NCBI GenBank assembly: GCA_947446335.1
Contig: CANFGA010000091.1
Span: 1 to 9,112, forward strand
DNA length: 9,112 nt
DNA from: Oxalobacteraceae bacterium
GTDB lineage: Bacteria; Pseudomonadota; Gammaproteobacteria; Burkholderiales; Burkholderiaceae_D
Reading direction: 5' to 3'
The notes beneath the pieces were generated by a model. The model worked only from the letters and a program-made list of their open reading frames with translations. It searched no databases and was not told where the DNA came from. Shown here piece after piece: positions 1 through 7,644 of the stretch (its first letter is position 1; every line of letters starts with the position of its first letter). Both the position numbers and the translations under genes were made by a program.

Positions 1-1031
1 AGTTGAACATGCATCGGTGGCTTACTGACTTTTAGCCCCTTTACAATTCCCATATTCCAACCCTCCATAATTGCGCCCTTGGCTTCTTGTCGGGTTTGGG
101 CTCGAACATTTGGATCCCAACGTAAGCAAGCCCACAGGTATTCCGGACACATTTGCTCACTATTCAATGTCATGGTGCAAAGATGCTTGGTACTAATGCA
201 TATAGGCAAGTCAGTTGGCGCGATAACAACCCGTCCAGTCGTCCCCATGATGGTAATCATCACATCACCGGGTCGCACTGTATAACGTGAAAGCTGATCA
301 TATTTTTCTTGGGAAATAAACCGGCGATCGCCCCATGCGAAGGAATTCCCTACAACGTTATCAATTCCCAGCACGGGTATGCCGGTATCGGTAAACTCGG
401 AGGTTAATAGTTGGCTTCCAAATGGCCCCGTCCTAATTGAGTTGGGTATGTTTGCCAGTAGACTTTCAACTGTAGCTCGCTCCGTATGATCGTCAGATAT
501 TTTCAGATAGGATGCACGTAGGAAGTCGTCGGCGAGGCGGATCGCTTCTCGGCGCGTGCGGCGCAGATTGTCAGCCTTATTGAGGATGGCTGTGATACGC
601 TTTTGCTCATCTAGCGTCGGGAGCTCAATTTCGTGCTCCCAAAAAATTTTCATCGATACGCGTGGCATTTTTGCACCATCAACTTGCTGGTCGACCCATT
701 TAAGGAATTTGGGAGAACGCAAATAAGCAGCAAGATATTCGCGAGTAACCAGACTCAAGTCGGGACGCATAGGTACGAGTTCAGAGGTACAAAAACCAGG
801 TGCGTCAGGAAGGTAAACCTTGTTGAGATAGGGACGAAGCTTAGAATAAAGTACGTTGCCTTGATCAAAAGCATGTGTAGAGGTCCCAATACGCGCTCGA
901 TCAACCAATGCCTTGCTTAGCAGTTGTCCGGTATGCGGCTCAATCTGATCTAAATTAAGTAGCCAAGCATCTTCAGCTAACGGCAAATTCTTTGCCGGTA
1001 CAGGTGGCGCGATCTGACGCAGGGTTTGCAT
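1..1031 (-). CDS. hsdS: Type I restriction-modification specificity subunit HsdS (partial, 3' end outside window)
   Basis: Reading the minus strand from the ATG at 1031 gives 343 uninterrupted codons that run off the left edge. HsdS recognises the bipartite DNA target and anchors two HsdM and two HsdR subunits. The layout is typical: a first target-recognition domain (about residues 1-135), a central conserved helical region starting at LPTLDEQKRI with a charged helix (NLRRTRREA), then a second recognition domain (about 195-335) beginning near RTGPFGSQL and containing the stretch RPGDVMITIMGTTGRVVIAP. The last readable residues, KPPMHVQ, look like the start of the second conserved region, so probably only its C-terminal helix (some 50-70 residues) is missing. 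It starts 8 bp after the hsdM stop, so it is cotranscribed and probably translationally coupled; the Shine-Dalgarno is poor. Base composition looks more AT-rich than hsdM and hsdR, as is common for these fast-exchanging domains. The target sequence cannot be predicted. Confidence 0.93.
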   Translation of the reverse strand, partial: MQTLRQIAPPVPAKNLPLAEDAWLLNLDQIEPHTGQLLSKALVDRARIGTSTHAFDQGNVLYSKLRPYLNKVYLPDAPGFCTSELVPMRPDLSLVTREYLAAYLRSPKFLKWVDQQVDGAKMPRVSMKIFWEHEIELPTLDEQKRITAILNKADNLRRTRREAIRLADDFLRASYLKISDDHTERATVESLLANIPNSIRTGPFGSQLLTSEFTDTGIPVLGIDNVVGNSFAWGDRRFISQEKYDQLSRYTVRPGDVMITIMGTTGRVVIAPTDLPICISTKHLCTMTLNSEQMCPEYLWACLRWDPNVRAQTRQEAKGAIMEGWNMGIVKGLKVSKPPMHVQ

Positions 1032-1039
1032 TTTTGGAA

Positions 1040-2584
1040 TCACAGCATGGCTTCAAGTTGGACGAGCTCTGTTTGAATATCGGCTTCCAGGTCCTTCAAA
1101 TGTTTCAAAATCAGACGTGGATCGTCATGTGTTTCTTCTGCATGCAAGTGCTGCTGGTAGCGGTTGATTGACAGGTCAAAGTTCTGTGCACTGATGTCAT
1201 TCACCGGTACCTCGAATGCCTGTGCAGTCCGGTCGCCGAAGTCGCCCTTACCCTCGCACCATTGCAAATACTTAGCCTGTACATCAGGAAGGTCGCCTTT
1301 GCCGTCGCCAATTTTGGCTCGCTTGTCATCCAGCGAAAATCCGTCCGATAGCACGTCGTAGAAAAATACATTCTCGGTCTTGCCACCCTTTGCGAAGATG
1401 ATGATGGCGGTGGATACGCCGGCATAAGGCCTGAACACGCCGGACGGCAGCGAGATCACCGCTTCCAGCTGGTTGTGTTCGATCAGGTGCTGGCGCAGCT
1501 GGACGTGGGCCTTGCTGGAACCGAACAACACGCCGTCGGGCACGATGGCGGCGCAGCGTCCGCCTGTTTTCAACATGCGCAGGATCAGGCCGATGAACAG
1601 CAGCTCGGTCTTTTTGGTCTTGACGGTGCGCAGGATGTCCGGCGCCACGTCTTGCTCATCCAGAGTGCCCTTGAACGGCGGGTTCGCCAGGATCAGGTCA
1701 AACGCATTTTTCGAGCTTTTCGGATGGCGCTCTTCGAAGCTCTGGCTCAGCGTGTCCTGGTAATGCACGTCTGGTTCTGCCACGCCATGCATCACCAGAT
1801 TCATCGTTGCAATGCGCAGCATCGTCGCGTCGAAGTCAAACGCATGGAACATGTCAGAATCGACGTGCTGGCGGTGTCCATCTTGGACCAGCAGGTCGCC
1901 GCTGTAGGTGATCAGCTGCTCGCCGTCGATCACTTCGACATGCTTGCCGGCCGCGCTGGTGTGCTCTCGCAGCAGATAGTCGTAAGCTTCGATCAGGAAG
2001 CCGGCGGTGCCGCAGGACGGGTCACAAATGCGGTCGGTCGGCTGCGGTTGCATCAGCTCGACTATCATGCGAATGATGTGGCGGGGCGTGCGGAACTGGC
2101 CATTGATGCCAGCCGTAGTGAGTTTGCTGAGCAAATACTCGTACAGGTCGCCCTTGGTATCGCCACGATCCAGCGGCAAGTCTTGCACCGCGTTGACGGC
2201 TTTCACCAGCAGCGAAGGCTTCTGGATCATCATCTGCGCGTCCTTCATGAAGGTCGCGAACTGGCTGCCGACGCCGGTGCTGCGCTCGGCCAGGCGGCGA
2301 AAATGCGGAAACACGCGGTCGCGCACGTGGGGCAGCATTTCATCGGCGCCATAGTGACGCCAGGTTTCCCAGCGGCAGTCCATGTCGGCCTCGCCGAAGC
2401 GGCTGAGGTGAGGCTTGCCACTGACGGATGCGCGCTTCTCGTCCTTGCGCTCCTGCATGTCCAGTAGGCGGCTGTACATCAGGAAGGTAATTTGCTCGAT
2501 GACGGTGAGCGGATTGGTGATGCCGCCGGTCCAGAAATCGGTCCAGAGGCTGTCGATGCGGGACTTCAGGTCGCCTGTGATCAT
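1040..2584 (-). CDS. hsdM: Type I restriction-modification DNA N6-adenine methyltransferase subunit HsdM
   Basis: This 514-residue protein is the modification subunit. With HsdS it methylates adenine N6 using S-adenosylmethionine, protecting host DNA; with HsdR it forms the restriction complex. An N-terminal helical HsdM_N domain (about residues 8-140) is followed by the methyltransferase fold. GQFRTPRHI (162-170) is the conserved lead-in, DPSCGTAGF (188-196) is SAM-binding motif I, and NPPF (301-304) is the catalytic motif IV of N6-adenine enzymes. All key residues are present and the length is normal for the family. The C-terminus (about 490-514) is charged and helical, as expected for contact with HsdS. 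The ATG at 2584 lies 22 bp after the hsdR stop, with only a weak purine-rich site (AGAAAG) upstream. No separate promoter is evident, so it is probably read from the hsdR transcript. Confidence 0.97.
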   Translation of the reverse strand: MITGDLKSRIDSLWTDFWTGGITNPLTVIEQITFLMYSRLLDMQERKDEKRASVSGKPHLSRFGEADMDCRWETWRHYGADEMLPHVRDRVFPHFRRLAERSTGVGSQFATFMKDAQMMIQKPSLLVKAVNAVQDLPLDRGDTKGDLYEYLLSKLTTAGINGQFRTPRHIIRMIVELMQPQPTDRICDPSCGTAGFLIEAYDYLLREHTSAAGKHVEVIDGEQLITYSGDLLVQDGHRQHVDSDMFHAFDFDATMLRIATMNLVMHGVAEPDVHYQDTLSQSFEERHPKSSKNAFDLILANPPFKGTLDEQDVAPDILRTVKTKKTELLFIGLILRMLKTGGRCAAIVPDGVLFGSSKAHVQLRQHLIEHNQLEAVISLPSGVFRPYAGVSTAIIIFAKGGKTENVFFYDVLSDGFSLDDKRAKIGDGKGDLPDVQAKYLQWCEGKGDFGDRTAQAFEVPVNDISAQNFDLSINRYQQHLHAEETHDDPRLILKHLKDLEADIQTELVQLEAML

Positions 2585-2606
2585 GTTGGGTACTACTTTC
2601 TATTCG

Positions 2607-5600
2607 TTAAAGGGGCTGCGCTGGTGGCGCCAAAGGCTCGCCGAAATCGCGCACCAGGCGCACCAGATCGTCGAACTGCACGTCATTGGGAAAAACGCCT
2701 CCCAGCCCCTCGGTATGGATGCTGGTAAATGGAGCGTCGAAGAGTTTATCGGTAGCGATCGCGCCAAAATTGCGGATGTGATCCTTCAGCATTGCAAGAA
2801 AACGCAGCTGCTGGCTGTTGAGCGCGTGAGTTTGCGCGAATGCGGTGAATTTTGCCTCGGCCGCTTCGTGCTCCAGACCGACGATACTGCGCAGGATTCG
2901 GGTGAGCGGCACAGCCGTATCAGGAAAGAATTCGCGCAACATTGACAGGTCCACATCCGGGTTGCGAGTGTGCAGCAGGCTGTTGAGTTTGTCGAGTTCT
3001 TCCTCGGTAATGACTTCGCCGCGACGCACTTTTTGCAGTACGGGGTCGGATTCAAACAATGGCTCAAGAGCAGATTGCACGGCCCTACGGTAGATACCGA
3101 AGTCGACCGACTTGATGTTTGTTGCGTGCAGCTGGACGTGGAATTCGGCCTCGTCTTCGCGCAAGTCCAGGTGCGTCACAGGTGCGGGAGGCGGCAGCAC
3201 CGGCGCTTCCGCCAGCGGCATCACGTCGCGCAGCGCCACCCGCATCGCATCCAGACTGGCAAAGCTGGGGTTGTTCCAGAAAAGATCCGACCGAAGCGCC
3301 TTCAGCTCAGTGGCCTTGGCACGAACCGGGTTCAGGTGCGGCGGTAGCCGGCCCAACCATTCGTCGATGTCTGCGCGGTTGGCGTTGGGCTTGCCGGGTT
3401 CGCTGATGGCAGCAGCTTGTGCCTTGGTCATCAGCAAATCCCAGCGTAGCGCATCGCCCTGGCCGCGCACGTCCAGCGTATTCATCAGTGGCGCCACTTT
3501 TTCCATCAAGACCTGGCGGGTGACAGGGGCAAATTGATGAATCAGCTTGGCATCGCGCGCCTGCTGCACGGATCGCCAGTTTTCCCGCACCGAGATAGCG
3601 CCGTCGGGCAGCGCGGCTGCATCTTGCTCGATCAAGATCGCAAGCGCATCAAACGCCGCAATGTCCGAGCGCGCCAGAGCCAGCGCCGCCAGATTGATGC
3701 GGCCTTCATAGAGTCGCTGAGTCAGCGGCTTGGGTACTGCAGGTTCGACCTCTTCGGCATCGAGATCGTGGAAGGCGAAGTTGCCCCAGTGATCAAAAAT
3801 CAGAAATTCAGACTTGTGGATGCCATGGCCGAACAAGTTCAGGCACAGGCGCGTGCCACGGCCTATCATTTGCCAGAACTTGACCTTGCTTTTGACTGGC
3901 TTGGCGAAGACCAGATTGACCACTTCAGGAACGTCGATGCCGGTGTCGAGCATGTCCACCGATATCGCGATGCGCAAATCGGTCTTGCCTTTGAACTGAT
4001 CGATCAATTCTTCGGCACGCGGCTCCTTCGAGTGGATCACACGGCACAGTTTGCCGCCGAACTGGGGATACATGTCGTCGAACAGTTCAGACAACAGCCT
4101 GGCGTGGGCGATGTTGCGGGCAAAGATGATGGTTTTGCCAGGTAATTGACCGTCGGCATCGCGGATGCCGTTGTCCATCAGGTTGCGCAATATGACACGA
4201 TTGGTGTCCCGGTTGAACACGGCGTCGTCGATTTCCTTGGCGTCGAAATCCAGATCGTTCGGATCGATGCCCTGGTCTTCCATCTGCGCAATTTGCTCGT
4301 CGTTCAAGTGCGCCGCCTTGATACCGTCGCGCAAAAATTTGGTGGTGTGCGCCACGACCCGAAATGGCACCAGGTTGCGATCGGCAATCGCCTGATCCAG
4401 CGGATAGTTGGCGGTGGGTAGCTTGTAATCGCAGCCGAATATCTTGCAAGTGCTACGACTGACCATTTCAATCGGCGTCGCTGTCAAGCCGACCTGCAGC
4501 GCATCAAAATATTTGAAGAGATCGCCGTACAGATTGTAGATGGAGCGGTGCGATTCATCTGCAACGATGAAGTCAAAGAAACCGACATCGAAGGATTCAT
4601 AATCGTTGATCAAGCCTTGATAGATGCCGATGTAGATGCGCGCATCGAGCTTGCCGATGTCGTTTTGCTGACCGATGACGTAGATGGGTTCCTGTACGAA
4701 ATCGTTGAAGGCGTTCTTGGCTTGCTTGCGCAGCTCCTTGCGGTCGCACAGAAAGAGCACACGCTTGGCCCAGCGGGCATCGATCAGCAGCTTGGCCAAG
4801 GAAATGGCGACGCGGGTCTTGCCGGTTCCCGTTGCCTGCACGATCAGCGCTTTGCGATGGCATTGGCTGAAACGTTCGGCCACACGGGTGATGCTTTCTA
4901 TCTGGTACAGGCGCCCGGCGATTTTCGGGTCTTGCGGAACTGCCAGAAGATCGAGTTTTTCGCGGCGCTGGAAACCGACGCGGTATTGCAGCGTGTCCTT
5001 CGAGTAAAAACCGTACACAGCACGCGGCGGGTAGCCGCCAGCGTCGTCCCAGACCCAGATATCGTGTCCATTGGTAAAAAAGATCATCGGCCGCTGGCCG
5101 TGCATTTTTTCCAGGCCATCGGCGTATTGCCTGGCTTGTTCCTGGCCTGTGCGCGCGTCGACACTGGTCTTCTTGGCTTCGACGACAGCGAGCGGCTTGC
5201 CATTATCGTCCCACAGCACATAGTCGCAATAACCTTTGGTGCTGACGGTCGCCTGGTGCAGAACTTCGACCTCTTGACCGACGGAGCTGTTGCTGGCCGT
5301 GCCCGATGGAACGTCCCATCCAGCCATGCGCAGGTCGCGGTCGATCAGCCACTTGCGGGTGTTGTCCTCTGAGAAACGAAGCTGCTGGGTGACGGTCGTT
5401 GCGACTTCTTTGATCTTGTGTAGCGCTGCTTCAGTCGGCGCCGTTTCTGCTTGAGTTGCCGACTCAATCACCACTTTTTCGGCAGCGCGCAGTTCTGCGA
5501 GCTCCTGAAGTGCCTGTTTCAGACGCTCCTCTTTCAGTACACTATCCTGGGTCAGGGCCTTGAACTTGCGTTTGATTTCGGCCTTGCTGTCTATGCCTTC

Positions 5601-6032
5601 GGCAGGCGGTTCCTTGAAGTCGGCGAAGTCCGTCGGCTGACCGGCCAGAAAAGTGACGTGCAGCCAACGTGCCAATTGCCACGCTTCCCGCACGCATCGG
5701 ACTGAGTCCATCGCGTGCAAGCCTTCGCCGTGGGCAGCGCGGTTGCCCAGCTTGCGTAGCAGGTGCAGTTTGTCGAGAACGAGCTCGGGGGCTACGATCT
5801 TGAAACTACCGTTATTCAACAAGTCCACAAAACTGGACTGGGGCGCACGCGGCAATTGGAGCTTGAGATAGATATGATCGACAACACGCTCGGCAAAGCT
5901 GCGCAGCTTTACCAACGAACCTTCTGGATCGGAATGGGCGTAGTGCTCTGCATACCCGCCCATATTGGCGAGTTCGGGCCACACCGGCCGCAGTGGCTCG
6001 AAGTTCAGTGATCGTATGTCTTGCATTATCAT
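2607..6032 (-). CDS. hsdR: Type I restriction enzyme endonuclease/translocase subunit HsdR (EcoKI/EcoEI type)
   Basis: This 1141-residue motor and nuclease subunit translocates DNA with ATP and cuts unmethylated DNA at a distance. Domains in order: an N-terminal DUF4145-like helical domain (about 15-130, with LRKLGNRAAHG at 92-102); a charged, probably coiled-coil linker (about 150-190); a PD-(D/E)xK nuclease with D270, E285 and K287 (YCDYVLW...VVEAKK) and a RecB-type QxxxY at 299-303; an SF2 helicase with Walker A QATGTGKT (399-406), DESH (492-495), TAT (517-519), motif V SVDMLDTGIDVPE and motif VI IGRGTRL (723-729); and a C-terminal EcoEI_R-like helical region. Length and layout match EcoKI-type (IA) HsdR. 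The first ATG is chosen because GGGAG (6041-6045) lies 8 nt upstream; a second in-frame ATG two codons on is possible. No frameshift or lost catalytic residue was seen. It is the first gene after a candidate sigma-54 promoter. Confidence 0.97.
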   Translation of the reverse strand: MIMQDIRSLNFEPLRPVWPELANMGGYAEHYAHSDPEGSLVKLRSFAERVVDHIYLKLQLPRAPQSSFVDLLNNGSFKIVAPELVLDKLHLLRKLGNRAAHGEGLHAMDSVRCVREAWQLARWLHVTFLAGQPTDFADFKEPPAEGIDSKAEIKRKFKALTQDSVLKEERLKQALQELAELRAAEKVVIESATQAETAPTEAALHKIKEVATTVTQQLRFSEDNTRKWLIDRDLRMAGWDVPSGTASNSSVGQEVEVLHQATVSTKGYCDYVLWDDNGKPLAVVEAKKTSVDARTGQEQARQYADGLEKMHGQRPMIFFTNGHDIWVWDDAGGYPPRAVYGFYSKDTLQYRVGFQRREKLDLLAVPQDPKIAGRLYQIESITRVAERFSQCHRKALIVQATGTGKTRVAISLAKLLIDARWAKRVLFLCDRKELRKQAKNAFNDFVQEPIYVIGQQNDIGKLDARIYIGIYQGLINDYESFDVGFFDFIVADESHRSIYNLYGDLFKYFDALQVGLTATPIEMVSRSTCKIFGCDYKLPTANYPLDQAIADRNLVPFRVVAHTTKFLRDGIKAAHLNDEQIAQMEDQGIDPNDLDFDAKEIDDAVFNRDTNRVILRNLMDNGIRDADGQLPGKTIIFARNIAHARLLSELFDDMYPQFGGKLCRVIHSKEPRAEELIDQFKGKTDLRIAISVDMLDTGIDVPEVVNLVFAKPVKSKVKFWQMIGRGTRLCLNLFGHGIHKSEFLIFDHWGNFAFHDLDAEEVEPAVPKPLTQRLYEGRINLAALALARSDIAAFDALAILIEQDAAALPDGAISVRENWRSVQQARDAKLIHQFAPVTRQVLMEKVAPLMNTLDVRGQGDALRWDLLMTKAQAAAISEPGKPNANRADIDEWLGRLPPHLNPVRAKATELKALRSDLFWNNPSFASLDAMRVALRDVMPLAEAPVLPPPAPVTHLDLREDEAEFHVQLHATNIKSVDFGIYRRAVQSALEPLFESDPVLQKVRRGEVITEEELDKLNSLLHTRNPDVDLSMLREFFPDTAVPLTRILRSIVGLEHEAAEAKFTAFAQTHALNSQQLRFLAMLKDHIRNFGAIATDKLFDAPFTSIHTEGLGGVFPNDVQFDDLVRLVRDFGEPLAPPAQPL

Positions 6033-6040
6033 TTGGTCAG

Positions 6041-6045
6041 CTCCC
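6041..6045 (-). promoter_or_regulatory. Ribosome binding site of hsdR
   Basis: GGGAG on the minus strand, 8 nt before the ATG at 6032. It favours this ATG over the in-frame one at 6026, for which the spacing would be 14 nt. Confidence 0.7.
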
Positions 6046-6068
6046 GTGATCGTTCATGCCTCTACTAT

Positions 6069-6084
6069 CGCGAGAACCGTGCCA
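6069..6084 (-). promoter_or_regulatory. Candidate sigma-54 (-24/-12) promoter for hsdRMS
   Basis: On the minus strand this reads TGGCACG-GTTC-TCGCG. The sigma-54 consensus is TGGCACR-N4-TTGCW. The -24 element is a full match, the 4-bp spacer is right, and the near-invariant GG and GC dinucleotides are exactly 10 bp apart; the -12 element deviates at two positions (TCGCG for TTGCW). It sits in the 59-bp gap between a sigma-54 activator gene and hsdR. The implied start point is near 6058, giving a leader of about 26 nt that contains the hsdR ribosome binding site. Sequence match, position and the neighbouring activator gene all agree; promoter activity itself is inferred. Confidence 0.72.
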
Positions 6085-6091
6085 GCCTCCA

Positions 6092-7630
6092 TTATTCGTT
6101 TGATTCGTCCGCTGCCAGGCCGAGACGCTTGATCCAGTTGCCCAAGGTTTGATGGTTCGAAATCCCGAGCAAATTGGCCGCTGCGGCCTTGCGGTCCCCC
6201 GTTTGCTTCAATGCCCGTGCCACGTAGTGGCGCGAAACATCATCCAAAATCTTTTGTAAATCAAAGTCTTGCGTGAGCGGCCGACCGAGCACGTCGTCAC
6301 CTTGGCGCCGAATTTGCAGCAGTGCTGAATTGATGTCGTCGGGCAGAATTTCGGCGTTGACAGACCATAACGAGGCCCGCAGCAACGTGTGATAGAGCTC
6401 CCTGATATTGCCGGGCCATGTATAAGATAGGAGAAGTTTTTTTGCGCCAACGGAAATTTTCTTCTCTTGCGCTTCAGGTTTGCCGCGCGCGTCCGCATTG
6501 ATCTGCTCCAGAAAGACATCGAGCAGCATGTCAACATCACCCTCACGCTCGCGTAGCGGAGGAAGACGAAGGATCGCCACCGCAAGACGGTGAAACAGGT
6601 CTTCGCGGAAACGACCGGTCGCAACGTCCGCTGCAAGGTCGCGGTGAGTCGCGGCAATAACGCGCACATCCACTTTGATGGGGTCGGATGAACCAAGCGG
6701 AGTCACTTCCTTGGCCTGCAATACGCGCAGCAGCCGGACTTGGGTTTCCAAAGGTAAATCACCGACTTCGTCAAGGAACAAAGTTCCGCCGCTAGCCTCC
6801 TGGAAATGGCCCTTGCGATCGACAATTGCCCCAGTGAACGCGCCTTTTTTATGGCCAAACAACTCGGAACTCGCCAGCTCCGACGCGATGGCGCCGCAGT
6901 TGACAGCGATGAACGGCTTGGCGGCGCGTTCGCTCGATGCGTGGATCGCTTCGGCGAAGAGTTCCTTACCGGTACCGGTTTCGCCGAGGATCAGCACAGG
7001 AACATCGTGCGCAGCGATGCGCTGCGCTAATTCGATTTGCTTGCGTACCGCCTCGCTGCGGTGAAGTATTTTGCTGAAGTGTGGTCGGATTTCCGTGGGA
7101 CCTTTAACCAGCCTTTCGATCCGTTCATCACTGCGCCGCAAATACTCGGGCAGAAAGTCGCCGGCGAGATCAAATGCAAAGTCAACCGATTCTAGGCCAC
7201 CTTCGCGCGATGTCTGAATCAAGCTCGCCGGAAAACGCGTCTTGGCCAGCATGATCCAAACCGCTGCCATCGCCGGTGTGCCCGGGCTGAGATGAAACGT
7301 CAATTCAATGTCGTCGCGGGGCAGGCGCGCAGCCTTCAGATTTTCACTTACGCCGGTATAAATGGCTGCGTAGTCGATAGGGCTGCGCAAGTCAATCGAG
7401 AACAGATCGACTGCACTTTCTTGGTAACCGCAGGTGCCCTCCAGCCATGCACAAAACTGTTGCCCACGCGAAAATTCGTAATTGGTGAGCAGGTAGACTT
7501 TGTCATACCTTTTTTCGCCGAGCAGCGCTGTCGCGACCGGCCCGGCATCTGCGCCGGTTTTACCTTCGGACGCGTTGTGATCCGCTTTTCCGATCCAAGA
7601 GACGAGCCATGTTTGTTTGCGCATGGTCAA
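6092..7630 (-). CDS. RtcR-like sigma-54-dependent transcriptional activator with CARF-type sensor domain
   Basis: A 512-residue bacterial enhancer-binding protein. The N-terminal ~180 residues lack receiver, GAF and PAS signatures and resemble the CARF-like sensor of RtcR: strand KVYLLTN (44-50) and FHLSPGTPAM (112-121) followed by a helix and SLIQTSR, corresponding to the ITTGTH...LIQSS stretch I recall from E. coli RtcR. The AAA+ core is complete: Walker A GETGTGKE (216-223), GAFTGA (263-268), which contacts sigma-54, Walker B GGTLFLDEVGD (281-291) and sensor II WPGNIREL (405-412). A Fis-type HTH lies at about 465-505 (DRKAAAANLLGISNHQTLGNWI). It should hydrolyse ATP to remodel sigma-54 polymerase when its sensor binds a ligand. 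RtcR controls rtcBA RNA repair, but here the next gene is hsdR, behind a candidate sigma-54 promoter, so hsdRMS is the likely target. The given start is TTG, 9 nt after GGAGG; an in-frame ATG at 7624 is 15 nt away. Confidence 0.9.
   Translation of the reverse strand: MTMRKQTWLVSWIGKADHNASEGKTGADAGPVATALLGEKRYDKVYLLTNYEFSRGQQFCAWLEGTCGYQESAVDLFSIDLRSPIDYAAIYTGVSENLKAARLPRDDIELTFHLSPGTPAMAAVWIMLAKTRFPASLIQTSREGGLESVDFAFDLAGDFLPEYLRRSDERIERLVKGPTEIRPHFSKILHRSEAVRKQIELAQRIAAHDVPVLILGETGTGKELFAEAIHASSERAAKPFIAVNCGAIASELASSELFGHKKGAFTGAIVDRKGHFQEASGGTLFLDEVGDLPLETQVRLLRVLQAKEVTPLGSSDPIKVDVRVIAATHRDLAADVATGRFREDLFHRLAVAILRLPPLREREGDVDMLLDVFLEQINADARGKPEAQEKKISVGAKKLLLSYTWPGNIRELYHTLLRASLWSVNAEILPDDINSALLQIRRQGDDVLGRPLTQDFDLQKILDDVSRHYVARALKQTGDRKAAAANLLGISNHQTLGNWIKRLGLAADESNE
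6216..6234. promoter_or_regulatory. Possible upstream activator site (dyad) inside the 3' end of the activator gene
   Basis: CGTGCCAC-GTA-GTGGCGCG is an inverted repeat with 7 of 8 arm positions paired. It lies about 130-150 bp upstream of the candidate -24 element, the usual distance for enhancer sites of sigma-54 activators, which bind dyads through Fis-type HTHs. It overlaps codons for the protein's own HTH region (HYVARAL), so it may be chance. I found no second copy nearby. Confidence 0.25.
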
Positions 7631-7639
7631 ATCATATAG

Positions 7640-7644
7640 CCTCC
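7640..7644 (-). promoter_or_regulatory. Ribosome binding site of the activator gene, deciding between TTG and ATG starts
   Basis: GGAGG on the minus strand. It is 9 nt before the TTG at 7630 and 15 nt before the in-frame ATG at 7624, so spacing favours TTG. A three-codon reading frame, ATG-ATT-TGA (7635-7627), starts 4 nt after the GGAGG, and its stop overlaps the TTG. Confidence 0.5.

Noticed and set aside
1475..2467. Long plus-strand open frame of 330 codons opposite hsdM
   Set aside because: It lies entirely antisense to hsdM, whose methyltransferase motifs are clear. Its composition (rich in H, Q, V, A) is typical of the reverse frame of GC-rich coding sequence.
4548..5372. Plus-strand open frame of 274 codons opposite hsdR
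   Set aside because: It is antisense to the hsdR helicase and nuclease region and has no recognisable domain; treated as a shadow frame.
6092..7630. NtrC-type two-component response regulator
   Set aside because: The N-terminal region lacks the receiver-domain acidic pocket and phosphoacceptor pattern; the SPGTPAM motif points to an RtcR/CARF-like sensor instead.
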